The notes under the pieces are model-generated. The model was not told where the DNA came from. It saw nothing but the letters and a program-made list of their open reading frames with translations, and did no database searches. Shown here piece by piece: positions 1 through 8,134 of a stretch of DNA of 64,000 bases (position 1 is its first letter; each line of letters starts with the position of its first letter). The position numbers and the translations under genes are program-made. The DNA is from Pseudonocardia parietis (GTDB lineage Bacteria > Actinomycetota > Actinomycetes > Mycobacteriales > Pseudonocardiaceae). The DNA lies in NCBI RefSeq assembly GCF_017876315.1, contig NZ_JAGINU010000001.1, positions 3,596,001 through 3,660,000 on the forward strand. The letters are read 5' to 3'.

Positions 1-450
1 GGTCACCGGCGTCCGGTGGACGAAGTTGGCGAAGCCCAGCTGGTTCGGTCCGAGCAGCACCATGTCCAGGGACTCGGCGTGCGCCACGAGCTCGGCCTGG
101 GCGGCCCGGCCCGCCTCGCCCGCCTCCCCGTACCCCGCGGACAGGACCACGGCGTTGCGGATGCCGGCCGCGGCCGCATCACTCAGCGCGTCGAGCGTGC
201 CCGCCTGGGGGACCATCATGAAGGCGACGTCGACCGGCTCACCGATCGCGGCGCACGAGGTGACCGTCGGCCGGCCGTGGGTCTCGGCGCCGCGCCGGTT
301 GACCAGGTACGTGCGGTCGGCGTGACCGAACTCGACCAGGTTGCGGTAGGTGACGGCGGAGAAGTTGGACTTGTCCGAGGCGCCGACGAGGGCGACCGAG
401 CGGGGACGGAACAACGACGCGAGCCGCTGCGGGGTGATCGGACCGGCCAT
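1..450 (-). CDS. NDP-forming acyl-CoA synthetase, N-terminal CoA-binding domain (partial)
   Basis: The reading frame starts at an ATG at 450 on the minus strand and runs off the left edge, leaving 150 residues. Residues 16-25 read PRSVALVGAS, the entry to a CoA-binding Rossmann fold, and LLGPNQLGF near residue 137 matches the conserved GPN segment of the succinyl-CoA-synthetase-like family. Such enzymes make or use acyl-CoA with ATP/ADP and usually carry an ATP-grasp domain that here would lie outside the window. The gene follows the acyl-CoA dehydrogenase after a 37-base gap on the same strand, so the two probably share a transcript. Substrate unknown. Confidence 0.85.
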   Translation of the reverse strand, partial: MAGPITPQRLASLFRPRSVALVGASDKSNFSAVTYRNLVEFGHADRTYLVNRRGAETHGRPTVTSCAAIGEPVDVAFMMVPQAGTLDALSDAAAAGIRNAVVLSAGYGEAGEAGRAAQAELVAHAESLDMVLLGPNQLGFANFVHRTPVT

Positions 451-487
451 CTGCACACTCCTTTGTGGTGATGGTGGGCGAACCGGG

Positions 488-2563
488 TCAGCGGGGGAGC
501 CCGAGACCGCGGGCGATCAGGCCGCGCTGGACGTCGTTGGTGCCACCGCCGACGACGTACATGACCGACAGGCGCAGCGCGTACTCGAACGGCGCGGTGT
601 CCAGGGCGGCCGCCGGCCCGAGGATCTCCAGCGCCGCCTCGCCGAACTCCTCGGCGGTCTCGCCGCCGAGCACGCCGGCCATAGGCGCCTCCAGGCGACC
701 GCCGCCGCCCTGTGCGGTCGCGTCGATCGCGGCCGACACCAGTGCGCGGGTGGCCTGGATCGCGACGGCGACGCGGCCGAGCCGGGCCCGGCGGGCCGAG
801 CCGCGCGGCCCGACGGTGCCCTCGACGTCGGCGCGGAGGACCGCGAGCAGGTCGTCGAGCCGGCGGTGCAGCGTCGCGGCGATGTTGCCCATGGTGATGC
901 GCTCGCCGGCGAGCGCGTCGGTGATCACCTTCCAGCCGCCGCCGACCTCGCCGACGCGTGCCGAGTCGGGCACCCGGACGTCGTCGTAGAACACGGTGCA
1001 GGAGATCTCACCGGACAGCGCGCGGTGCTCCCGGACGGTGATCCCGGGGGTGTCCATCGGGACCAGGAACACCGTGATGCCGGCGTGGCGTGGCTGAGCG
1101 TCGGGATCGGTCCGGACCGCGAGCCACACCCAGTTCGCCGTGTGGCCCCCGGTCGTCCACAGCTTCTGCCCGTTGATCACCCAGTGGTCGCCGTCGCGGA
1201 CGGCGCGGGTGCGTAGCGACGCCAGGTCGGACCCGGCTTCGGGTTCGCTGTAGCCGAGGCAGAACTCGAGCTCGCCGCGGCGCACGAGCGGCAGGAAGCG
1301 GTCGCGCTGCTCGGGGCTGCCGTGCTGGAGGATCGAGTTGCCGAGCAGCATGACCGAGGCGAGTGCCATGGTGACGGGCGCGCCGGAGTAGGCGGCCTCC
1401 TCCTGGAGCACGACCTGTTCGGCCAGGCTCGCGTTGCGGCCGCCGTACTCCTGCGGCCAGGCGAACCCCAGCCAGCCGCGGTCGGCCACGGCGCGCACCA
1501 CGTCACGGTCGGCCCGGATGCTGCCGGGGGAGAAGGTGTGGGCGTACCCGGCGAACAGCGACCGCACCTCGGCCCGGAACGCCTCGCCCGACTCGCCCGC
1601 GTCGAACGGCGGCAGCGACGCGCCGGTCTCGACCAGGACGTCGGCGATCTCGCCCGCGGTGCGGGGGTACTCGTGCAACCGCGTGAGGTCGGCGTGCACC
1701 CGCCGGAACAGCCACGGTGCCTCGTGCTCCTCGAAGTAGCCGACCGCCGCGAGGGTGTGCTGGGCCCCGAGCTGCACCCGGGGCCCGGCGGCCCGCACGT
1801 GCTCGACCGCGATCTGCGCCCAGGACGCCCACGCCGCGGTCCGCGCCGCCCACTGCCGCTGGGCCTGGTCGAGCAGCAGGTTCGCCGCGCTGACGTCGAT
1901 CTGGCAGGAGGCGGTGCGCTGCTGGACCGCACCGAACGAGCCGATCGGCCGGCCGAACTGGTGCCGGGTCCTGGCGTGCTCCACCGCCATCTCGTGCGCC
2001 CGCTCCGCCGCTGCGGCCGCGCGGGTGGCGAGCCCCAGCCGCAGCAGAACCACGATCTCGTCCGCGCGGGCGGGGTCGATGTCCAGTGTGGTCACCGTGG
2101 CTCCGAGCCGGACACGGGACCACGACGGCACGGCCAGACCGGGCCGGGCCTCGGTTCCCGTGATCTCCCGGAGCACGGCGGTCCCGCCCTCGGCCGGTAC
2201 GAGCAGCACGTGTGTGGCGGCGGTCGCCGCCTCCGCGTGGTCCACCACCTCGGTGACGCCGGAGACCGCCACCAGGACCCGGACGTCACCCGAGTCGAGA
2301 CCCGGCAGATCCGGCAGGAGGCGGCCGGCGACGAAGCCGTCGAGAACGGGGAGCGGGCAGGCCACCCGGCCCAGCCGGCGGACGGCGGCGAGTGCGGCAT
2401 CCAGCGCGCCGGCCCGGCCCAGGCCGAACCACCCCTGCGCGGCAGCCGTCCGCCACAGCTTCTCCAGATCGCCGGAGGCGGCCGCGGTCGCATCACCCCA
2501 GTGGTCGCCGACCACTCGCGCCACCGATTCGGCGAAGGCGGCAACCTCGTCGTTCGACGCCAT
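488..2563 (-). CDS. fused two-domain acyl-CoA dehydrogenase
   Basis: A 691-residue flavoprotein, nearly twice the usual acyl-CoA dehydrogenase length. The first half (about 1-330) keeps the C-terminal helical signature RHQFGRPIGSFGAVQ near residue 200 but lacks a recognisable FAD/substrate beta domain. The second half (about 345-691) has EYGG, YSEPEAGSDLASL and GQKLWTTGG and looks like the active FAD-binding part. The arrangement resembles fused mycobacterial enzymes such as FadE34, which act on steroid side chains; that is family knowledge, not proof of substrate. It is divergent from the TetR gene at 2655 across a 91-base region holding paired operators, and is likely co-transcribed with the CoA ligase downstream. 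Confidence 0.88.
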   Translation of the reverse strand: MASNDEVAAFAESVARVVGDHWGDATAAASGDLEKLWRTAAAQGWFGLGRAGALDAALAAVRRLGRVACPLPVLDGFVAGRLLPDLPGLDSGDVRVLVAVSGVTEVVDHAEAATAATHVLLVPAEGGTAVLREITGTEARPGLAVPSWSRVRLGATVTTLDIDPARADEIVVLLRLGLATRAAAAAERAHEMAVEHARTRHQFGRPIGSFGAVQQRTASCQIDVSAANLLLDQAQRQWAARTAAWASWAQIAVEHVRAAGPRVQLGAQHTLAAVGYFEEHEAPWLFRRVHADLTRLHEYPRTAGEIADVLVETGASLPPFDAGESGEAFRAEVRSLFAGYAHTFSPGSIRADRDVVRAVADRGWLGFAWPQEYGGRNASLAEQVVLQEEAAYSGAPVTMALASVMLLGNSILQHGSPEQRDRFLPLVRRGELEFCLGYSEPEAGSDLASLRTRAVRDGDHWVINGQKLWTTGGHTANWVWLAVRTDPDAQPRHAGITVFLVPMDTPGITVREHRALSGEISCTVFYDDVRVPDSARVGEVGGGWKVITDALAGERITMGNIAATLHRRLDDLLAVLRADVEGTVGPRGSARRARLGRVAVAIQATRALVSAAIDATAQGGGGRLEAPMAGVLGGETAEEFGEAALEILGPAAALDTAPFEYALRLSVMYVVGGGTNDVQRGLIARGLGLPR

Positions 2564-2578
2564 GGGCGCTCCCCATAC

Positions 2579-2634
2579 CTGAACGGGTTCCGTCCGTAAG
2601 TCGTGGTCAGACTATGCTGACGGAAGCCGTTCAG
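2579..2634. promoter_or_regulatory. paired TetR-type operators between acyl-CoA dehydrogenase and TetR gene
   Basis: Two 16-base arms, 2579-2594 and 2619-2634, are inverted copies differing at one base. Each arm is also palindromic around ACGGnnnCCGT. They sit in the 91-base divergent spacer, and a -10-like TATGCT (2613-2618) for the TetR gene lies between them. The arrangement fits two dimer sites of the adjacent TetR protein controlling both directions; binding is inferred from position and symmetry. Confidence 0.6.
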
Positions 2635-2654
2635 CAATACGCCGGGAGGACGCG

Positions 2655-3260
2655 GTGACCGGGACGCAGCCGGCCGGCCGGCCACGTGACCCCGTGGTCG
2701 ACCAGCGGATCGCCGAAGCGGCGATCGGGCTCTTCGGAGAGCAGGGGTGGGCCGGGTTCAGCGTCGAGGCGGTGGCCAGGCGCGCCGGTGTGGGCAAGGC
2801 GTCGATCTACCTGCGCTGGCCGACCAAGCAGGCACTGCTGCTGGAGGCGCTGCGACGGCACGTACAGGGCGTGGCCGAGGTCGAGGCGAGCGACGTGCGC
2901 GACGAGCTGGTCCAGCTCGGGATGCAGCTGATGCGGCACTACCTCGGCGAGGCGGGCCGGGCCGCGCTGCGGATCTCGGTGGAAGCCGACCACATCCCCG
3001 GTGTGGCCGAGCACTGGGCCACGATCCGCGAGTCGCGGGTCCTCGCCGCCCGCGCGATCGTCCGGCGTGCCATCGACCGGGGTGAGCTGTCCGATGCCAC
3101 CTCGGTCACATTGCTGCTGGACACCCTGTGCGGTGCGGTGATGAACCACGTTCAGGCGACACCGGAGGCCGCCCGGGCCAAGCTCCTGCCTGCCGGGGAG
3201 AGCTACGTGGTCCGCCTGGTCGACTTCCTGCTCCCGCGCACGCCGGTGCCGGGGCGCTGA
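2655..3260 (+). CDS. TetR/AcrR family transcriptional regulator
   Basis: A 201-residue one-domain regulator. The N-terminal helix-turn-helix is visible around residues 30-65, with GVGKASIYLRWPTK as the recognition segment; the C-terminal ligand domain is unassigned. The start is a GTG at 2655 preceded by GGGAGGAC. It is transcribed away from the fused acyl-CoA dehydrogenase and probably represses that operon and itself through the paired inverted sites at 2579-2634. The likely ligand is a CoA thioester or the pathway substrate, an inference from its neighbour. The last codons overlap the left arm of a hairpin. Confidence 0.9.
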   Translation: MTGTQPAGRPRDPVVDQRIAEAAIGLFGEQGWAGFSVEAVARRAGVGKASIYLRWPTKQALLLEALRRHVQGVAEVEASDVRDELVQLGMQLMRHYLGEAGRAALRISVEADHIPGVAEHWATIRESRVLAARAIVRRAIDRGELSDATSVTLLLDTLCGAVMNHVQATPEAARAKLLPAGESYVVRLVDFLLPRTPVPGR

Positions 3261-3288
3261 CCTCCACGGTCACGCCCGGCACCGGCGT
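3240..3288. terminator. bidirectional hairpin between convergent genes
   Basis: A perfect 14-base inverted repeat (3240-3253 with 3275-3288, 21-base loop) spans the end of the TetR gene and the 34-base gap before the convergent flavoprotein gene. There is no T-tract, common for actinobacterial terminators. Position between converging genes supports termination in both directions. Confidence 0.5.
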
Positions 3289-3294
3289 CGGGGC

Positions 3295-4524
3295 TCAGGA
3301 CACCTCGGCCAGGTACGCCTCGGTCTTGGCCGGATCCATCAGCCAGTGCTGGAAGTCCGACGGGTCGCTGAAGCCGTTGGCGAAGCGGCGCGCCACGGTG
3401 TCGTTCTCCTGCGCCGTACCGAGGATCTTCATGATGTGCTCCGGCGGCGGCGCCAGCATTGCGTTGGTCCAGTTCGTGACGTGCTGGGCGTGGTCCCAGT
3501 ACCGCTCGAACGTCGCGTTCATCCACTCCTGGTCGTAGGGCTGGTCACCCCGTTCCAGGATGCAGTTCAGGTAGACCTCCGCGCACTTGGCGGCGTTGTT
3601 CGAGCCCTGGCCGGTGATCGGGTCGTTGGCCACGACGACGTCGGCCATGCCGAGCACCTTGCCGCCGGAGGGCAGCTCGCCCACCGGGTGCCGGACGGTC
3701 GGGGTGTACCCGCCGGCGAGGGCGGCCAGCGGGTCGGTGAGCGTCGCGTCGCGCGCCCGCTCGTACTCCCACGGCAGGTACTTCTGCATGAGGCCGCGCA
3801 TCCGGTCGAACTGCTCCTGCGAACCGGGCCGGTCGTCCCAGCAGTCCAGCGGGCCACCGGGGAGTCCCTCGAAGAAGAAGATCTCGCAGTTGCCGCTGAG
3901 CGTGTGGCCGGGGATGACGAAGAGCTCGCCGACCTCGGGGATGACGTTGAACCGGACCGCGCGGAACTCGGGGTGCTCCGGGCGCGGCGGGGCACCGTGC
4001 GCGTAGGCCAGCGAGAGGACCCGCTGTGGACGCGTGTACGGGGAGCGGTCGGGGTTGCGGTCGAAGAGCTGGACCAGCTCGCCCTTGCCTGCCGCGACGA
4101 TCACCAGGTCGTACATGGCGGTGAACCGGTCCAGGTCGGCGGTGGTGACGCCGTGCGTGATGACCTTGCCGCCGCGCTTCTCCAGCAGCTCCAGCCAGCC
4201 GGCCATCTTCACCCGCTGGTCGACCGACTGGGCGTACTCGTCGAGCTTGCCGACCCAGTCCAGCACCCGGGACGAGTCGGGCCCGGCGATCGAGACCCCG
4301 AGACCCTCCACCCGGACGGCCTTGTCCTCCCACAGGTTCAGCCCGTGCTTGCGCTCGATCTCGAGGGCGTCCCCGAACATGCACTGGGTGGACATCACCC
4401 GGCTGCGGCGGATCTCGTCGGGGGTGCGTGCCGACATCAGGGTGATGTCGTAGCCGTGTTCCCGCAGGGTCAGCGCAAGTTGGAGGCCGGACTGGCCCGC
4501 GCCGACGATGAGGACCTTAGGCAT
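3295..4524 (-). CDS. styrene-monooxygenase-like FAD-dependent oxygenase
   Basis: A 409-residue flavoprotein whose N-terminus MPKVLIVGAGQSG is a classic FAD-binding GxGxxG fold. The overall pattern, including the FNVIPEVGELFVIPG region and a C-terminal GMADVVVANDPITGQGSNNA segment, resembles the StyA/indole monooxygenase group, which epoxidises alkenes or indoles using FADH2 from a separate reductase. No partner reductase gene lies nearby. The ATG at 4524 is preferred because its ATGCCTAA overlaps the stop of the GTPase gene; a longer start at 4557 would overlap by 41 bases. The coupling makes it the fifth member of the conservon, where a P450 is found in some Streptomyces operons. Substrate unknown. 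Confidence 0.85.
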   Translation of the reverse strand: MPKVLIVGAGQSGLQLALTLREHGYDITLMSARTPDEIRRSRVMSTQCMFGDALEIERKHGLNLWEDKAVRVEGLGVSIAGPDSSRVLDWVGKLDEYAQSVDQRVKMAGWLELLEKRGGKVITHGVTTADLDRFTAMYDLVIVAAGKGELVQLFDRNPDRSPYTRPQRVLSLAYAHGAPPRPEHPEFRAVRFNVIPEVGELFVIPGHTLSGNCEIFFFEGLPGGPLDCWDDRPGSQEQFDRMRGLMQKYLPWEYERARDATLTDPLAALAGGYTPTVRHPVGELPSGGKVLGMADVVVANDPITGQGSNNAAKCAEVYLNCILERGDQPYDQEWMNATFERYWDHAQHVTNWTNAMLAPPPEHIMKILGTAQENDTVARRFANGFSDPSDFQHWLMDPAKTEAYLAEVS

Positions 4525-5152
4525 GTGTCTGTGCCCTTCCTGGCTGTGAGAGTTCACCGAGCGACAGCACGTACGCGACGAGCCGGCGCAGGGTTTCGAC
4601 CGTCGACGCCGGTTCCCGGGCGTCGACGGTGATCAACGGGACGTGGTCGGGGAGCGCCAGTGCCTCGCGGACGTCGTCGAGGTCGTGGTGCAGGTCCCCG
4701 TGGAACGTGTTCACCGCGACGACGAACGGGAGGTCCGAGTCGTTCTCGAAGTAGTTGATCGCGGCGAACGACCGCTCCAGCTTGCGGGTGTCGACGAGCA
4801 CGACGGCACCGAGGGCGCCGCGGGTCAGGTCGTCCCAGAGGAACCAGAACCGGGGCTGTCCCGGGGTGCCGAACAGGTAGAGCAGCAGGTCCGGGTGCAG
4901 CGTGATGCGGCCGAAGTCCATCGCCACCGTGGTGGTGGTCTTCTCCGCGTCGATCGGCTCGTCAATTCCGGTCCCGGCCTCGGTCATCCACGCCTCGGTG
5001 TTGAGCGGCGGGACCTCCGAGACCGAGCCGACGAACGTCGTCTTGCCGACGCTGAACCCCCCGGCGACGACGATCTTCGCGGAGACCGTGACGTCGGGCT
5101 CCCTGGCGGGGGTCACGGCCGGCGGCTCAGACCGGTAGCCGTTGGAGTCCAT
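4517..5152 (-). CDS. cvnD: conservon GTP-binding protein (CvnD-like)
   Basis: A 211-residue small Ras-like GTPase. The P-loop GGFSVGKTTFVGS lies near residue 32, DFGR and LFGTPGQPRFW around 80-100 correspond to switch II, and VNTF near 148 stands in the NKxD position. Such proteins belong to conservons, where a membrane-linked complex with a kinase-like ATPase and a roadblock protein is proposed to regulate development or metabolism. The gene overlaps the DUF742 gene upstream and the flavin monooxygenase downstream, so it sits inside one five-gene transcript. Confidence 0.93.
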   Translation of the reverse strand: MDSNGYRSEPPAVTPAREPDVTVSAKIVVAGGFSVGKTTFVGSVSEVPPLNTEAWMTEAGTGIDEPIDAEKTTTTVAMDFGRITLHPDLLLYLFGTPGQPRFWFLWDDLTRGALGAVVLVDTRKLERSFAAINYFENDSDLPFVVAVNTFHGDLHHDLDDVREALALPDHVPLITVDAREPASTVETLRRLVAYVLSLGELSQPGRAQTHA

Positions 5153-5504
5153 CGAGGATCCTTCCGAGCATCTCGCGGTCGTGCTGGTAGGTGTGCGCGG
5201 TGGGGTGGACGTAGACGGCGCCCTGGGCCACCAGGTCGCTGATCAACACCCGGACCACGCCGAGCGGGGCGGCGATGGCCACCGACAGCTCGGCGATCGA
5301 GGCGCGGGAACGGGCGTGCTCGTAGAGCATCCGCGACTCGGGCATCAACGTCTCGGACAGGCCCGGGTCGTAGTCCGGTACCGAGACCAGCGCCTCGACC
5401 AGCAACTCGTGCCGGGCCCGGGTCCGGCCCCCGGTCAGGGTGTAGGGCCGGATCCGCCTGCTGCGGGTTCTCCCGCGCCCCTCGGGCGACGTGTCGGACG
5501 GCAT
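5127..5504 (-). CDS. cvnC: DUF742 protein (CvnC-like)
   Basis: A 125-residue protein with RIRPYTLTGGRTR near the N-terminus and a winged-helix-like C-terminal part (PLGVVRVLISDLVAQG), typical of the DUF742 component of conservons. The ATG at 5504 is chosen because CCGGGAGGTGACC precedes it; the open frame continues upstream to 5567 without a comparable ribosome site. Its end overlaps the cvnD start. Its role is presumed to be a regulatory partner in the Cvn complex. Confidence 0.9.
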   Translation of the reverse strand: MPSDTSPEGRGRTRSRRIRPYTLTGGRTRARHELLVEALVSVPDYDPGLSETLMPESRMLYEHARSRASIAELSVAIAAPLGVVRVLISDLVAQGAVYVHPTAHTYQHDREMLGRILDGLQRLPV

Positions 5505-5520
5505 GGTGGTCACCTCCCGG

Positions 5521-5958
5521 TCAGGCCTGCGCCCGCCGCGCGGACAGCACGCGGCGCAGATCGGCACGGACTTCGGGGGTCAGGACGTGGCCCGCGTTGC
5601 GTACGAACTGGGTCATCTCGTACCCCACGACCTTCATGTCGCAACCGGGCCCGGTCAGCACCGCGATCCCGGCGCCGGAGCCGATGCCCATGAACAGGAA
5701 GTAGCCGCGCGTCATCCTGATCATGATCTGTTCGCAGCCGCCCTTGTCGAACAGCGCGGCGCTGTTGTGGGCGAGGCTCAGCAGGCCGCTGGAGATCGCC
5801 GCGAGCTGCTCCGCGTCGTCGGTCGTGACGGACTCCGACGCGGTCAGCGGGAACCCGTCCGACGACATGACCAGGGCGTGGGTGACGCCGTGCACGCGGC
5901 TGACGAACTCGTTGACGAGCCAGCCGAACTCCTGGGGGGCGGACGTGGTGTCGGCCAT
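5521..5958 (-). CDS. cvnB: roadblock/LC7 domain protein (CvnB-like)
   Basis: A roadblock/LC7 protein of about 145 residues. The pattern FGWLVNEFVSRVHGVTHALVMSSDG at the start, and the hydrophobic strand TRGYFLFMGIGSGAGIAVL, are characteristic. Roadblock proteins usually act as regulators of Ras-like GTPases, here CvnD. The stop of cvnA and this ATG share one base (TGATG), and a GTG one codon upstream is an alternative start. It is the second gene of the conservon. Confidence 0.92.
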   Translation of the reverse strand: MADTTSAPQEFGWLVNEFVSRVHGVTHALVMSSDGFPLTASESVTTDDAEQLAAISSGLLSLAHNSAALFDKGGCEQIMIRMTRGYFLFMGIGSGAGIAVLTGPGCDMKVVGYEMTQFVRNAGHVLTPEVRADLRRVLSARRAQA

Positions 5959-7259
5959 CACTTCGCCTCCCCGTCCTCGGCGCCGGTCTCCCGGGCGTTC
6001 GCTGCCATCTCACCGTCGGTGAAGCCGTCGAGGTCGGCCAGGAACTGGTCCTGACCGTCCTCGGGGCCGGCGCCCAACGCGGTGGAGGGACCGTCGGTGC
6101 CCGCGGCACCCGGCTTGATGCTGCGCGAGACCCGGCGGGGCAGCCCGCTCGATGTGGTGCCGCTCACCGCGGGACTCGGCGGCCGGGGCGTCGGTGACGG
6201 TCGCTGGGCCGAGGACTCGGCGGCCGGGCGCTGCATCGGGGGGCCGTCGCGGCGGGGCAGACCGGCGGGCGGGATGGCCGGCGGTTCGGCCGCGGCCACG
6301 GTGTCCGGCACGAAAGCCGGACTGTCGTGCTGGGGCTGGCGCACGTGGTGCCGTCCGTTCACCGGCACGGTCCGTTCACCGCTCCAGTTGCCCTCGGGCA
6401 GCTCGGTCACCAACGACGGCGGGACGAGCACGGTGGCGGTGGTGCCGTTCGGGACCCGGTGGTCGAGCGAGACCCGCAACCCGTGCCGCTCGGCCAGCCG
6501 GCGGACCACGGCCAGGCCCATGTGCCGCACCGCGGCGTCGTCGAGCCGCCGCGACCGGGAGAGCCGGTCGTTGAGCTCGGCGAGGCGGTCCGCGGGGAGC
6601 CCGATCCCGTCGTCCTCGATCCGGACCAGGACCCTGCCCTGCTCGGTGAGGTGCCCGCTGACCCGCACGTCCGCGTTCGGCGGGGAGTGCTGGGTGGCGT
6701 TGTCGAGGAGCTCGGTGAGTACCCGGCTCAGGTCGTTCGCGGCGAACCCGACGACGCCCAGCGATGCCACGCGGCCGATGCTGACCTTGGCGTACTGGTC
6801 GATCGACGACATCGCGGCACGCACGGTGTCGAGGACGGAGATGGTGTCGCCACCGTCCTCGTCGGCGTCGTGATCGACCAGGACGCGCAGGTTCTCGGCG
6901 TTGCGCCGCAGTCGCGCGGCCAGGTGGTCCAGCCGGTAGAGCTGGTCCAGCCGATGGCTGTCGTCCTCGCCGCGCTCCATCGCCTCGAGGTTGGACAGGA
7001 GCGTGTCGATCAGGTTGAGGTCACGCAGCGCGATGCTCGCGCAGACGTCCATCAGTGACTCGTCCGGTACGGCCGCCGGCGGGGAGGCCGGTGGGGAGAT
7101 CGGGACGCTCGGAGCGACGGGTGCGCTCGGGGCGGCCTCGATGGCCCTGCGCAGGGCCGGTCGTTGCGGGTCCAGGATCTGTGCCGCGGCCACGCGTGAG
7201 CGGTCCAGCAACACGCGTGATCGGTCGAAGAGCTCTCGAGCGCGTGCGCGCGTCGCCAT
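5958..7259 (-). CDS. cvnA: histidine-kinase-like ATPase, conservon sensor (CvnA-like, short form)
   Basis: A GHKL ATPase protein of about 433 residues. A dimerisation/H-box-like segment LDHLAARLRRNAENLRVL lies around residue 110-130, followed by the N box ELLDNATQHSPP, the G1 box EDDGIGLPADRL, the G2 box MGLAVVRRLAERHGL and a proline-rich tail. Many conservon sensors are over 800 residues with transmembrane and extracellular regions; this one has no membrane segment. The ATG at 7259 has AAAGGTGGGG in front; an in-frame ATG at 7304 adds 15 residues with a weaker site. There is no response regulator nearby. It heads the conservon operon. Confidence 0.9.
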   Translation of the reverse strand: MATRARARELFDRSRVLLDRSRVAAAQILDPQRPALRRAIEAAPSAPVAPSVPISPPASPPAAVPDESLMDVCASIALRDLNLIDTLLSNLEAMERGEDDSHRLDQLYRLDHLAARLRRNAENLRVLVDHDADEDGGDTISVLDTVRAAMSSIDQYAKVSIGRVASLGVVGFAANDLSRVLTELLDNATQHSPPNADVRVSGHLTEQGRVLVRIEDDGIGLPADRLAELNDRLSRSRRLDDAAVRHMGLAVVRRLAERHGLRVSLDHRVPNGTTATVLVPPSLVTELPEGNWSGERTVPVNGRHHVRQPQHDSPAFVPDTVAAAEPPAIPPAGLPRRDGPPMQRPAAESSAQRPSPTPRPPSPAVSGTTSSGLPRRVSRSIKPGAAGTDGPSTALGAGPEDGQDQFLADLDGFTDGEMAANARETGAEDGEAK

Positions 7260-8134
7260 GCGCCCCACCTTTGTGGTCGTAACGGTGCGTATCTGCTCGG
7301 TCATTCTCGGGGAACCCGCGCTATGGAAGCAGAGCCGCCGGAGAATGTCGACAGGGGGGAGGCGGGTCCATCTGGCCTATTGCACTAGGCCGTTCGTTGG
7401 GGTAAGTCCTCGGCGACCAGTCGCTGAGGGCCTCGTGACCTGCCGGAGTGATGGCTCCGTCGCCCGATCACCGGTCCGGAGCGGGCAGCCGTAGGAGAAT
7501 GCTCACGCGGACCGGGACGATTGTCGAGTGGGGCCCTTTCGAAAGACTCCCCGAGCAATTCCGGGGTGGTCTCCGACGGTTTCCGGAAATGTTCCTGTTG
7601 TGTGTGCCGGGCGCAGCGCGGGCCGGGCCCGGCATCGGCTCGGGTTCGTGTCCGAACAGGTCACGACGCCGGCCGCCGCGGTCACCGTGACCGGCTGCGC
7701 GCGAACGACGGTCGCGGTCGACCACCGGTGTTCCGCGTCCGCGGCAGGCGGGCGCGGACCTCGCACGGCCGACCCCGTATCGGGTGACCGAGGGCGTCGA
7801 CCCGTTCCCGGAGAGTGTCGACGCGTTCTGCCGCGGCATCGGCGACGCCTCGCCGATAATGCGGAATCCCGGCCGGACCCAGGGGCGGAAATCCGGCCAC
7901 ACTCCGCGGAAGGCTCGGTCGAGCGCGTCCGGAGCGGCCCGGAGACGGGTCCGAGGTCGTGGAGTGATCTTCGCCGCGGCCCGCCGCCGTCGAGCCGGGC
8001 TGCGTCGTAGAGCAGGGCTCTGTCGTCGAGCCGGGTTGCGTCGTCGAGCCGGGTTGCGTCGTCGGGCCGGGCTGCGTCGTCGGGCCGGGCTGCGGACGAG
8101 CAGCCCGCACGAGCGCCCTCCGCCCGTGCGGTTC
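7260..8134. other. long non-coding stretch upstream of the conservon
   Basis: About 875 bases with no convincing gene: the open frames crossing it are rich in Arg, Pro and Ser and lack domain patterns. It holds a palindrome GGCCTA-6-TAGGCC at 7374-7391, about 70 bases upstream of the possible cvnA start at 7304 and a candidate regulatory site. It also holds TTTCCGGAAA at 7580-7589 and an 18-bp tandem repeat near the far end. The conservon promoter presumably lies between 7270 and 7420. Confidence 0.6.
7986..8093. repeat. six tandem 18-bp repeats
   Basis: Six consecutive 18-base units, consensus GTCGTCGAGCCGGGTTGC, at 7986-8003, 8004-8021, 8022-8039, 8040-8057, 8058-8075 and 8076-8093. Units three and four are identical, units five and six are identical, and the second is the most diverged. 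The repeat lies just downstream of the DUF3618 gene. There are no spacers, so it is a minisatellite-like array and not CRISPR. Confidence 0.85.

Noticed and set aside
5958..7259. Two-component sensor kinase
   Set aside because: No response regulator gene is adjacent, and the gene order with roadblock, DUF742 and GTPase identifies a conservon.
7986..8093. CRISPR-like array
   Set aside because: Units abut without unique spacers and no cas genes are present.
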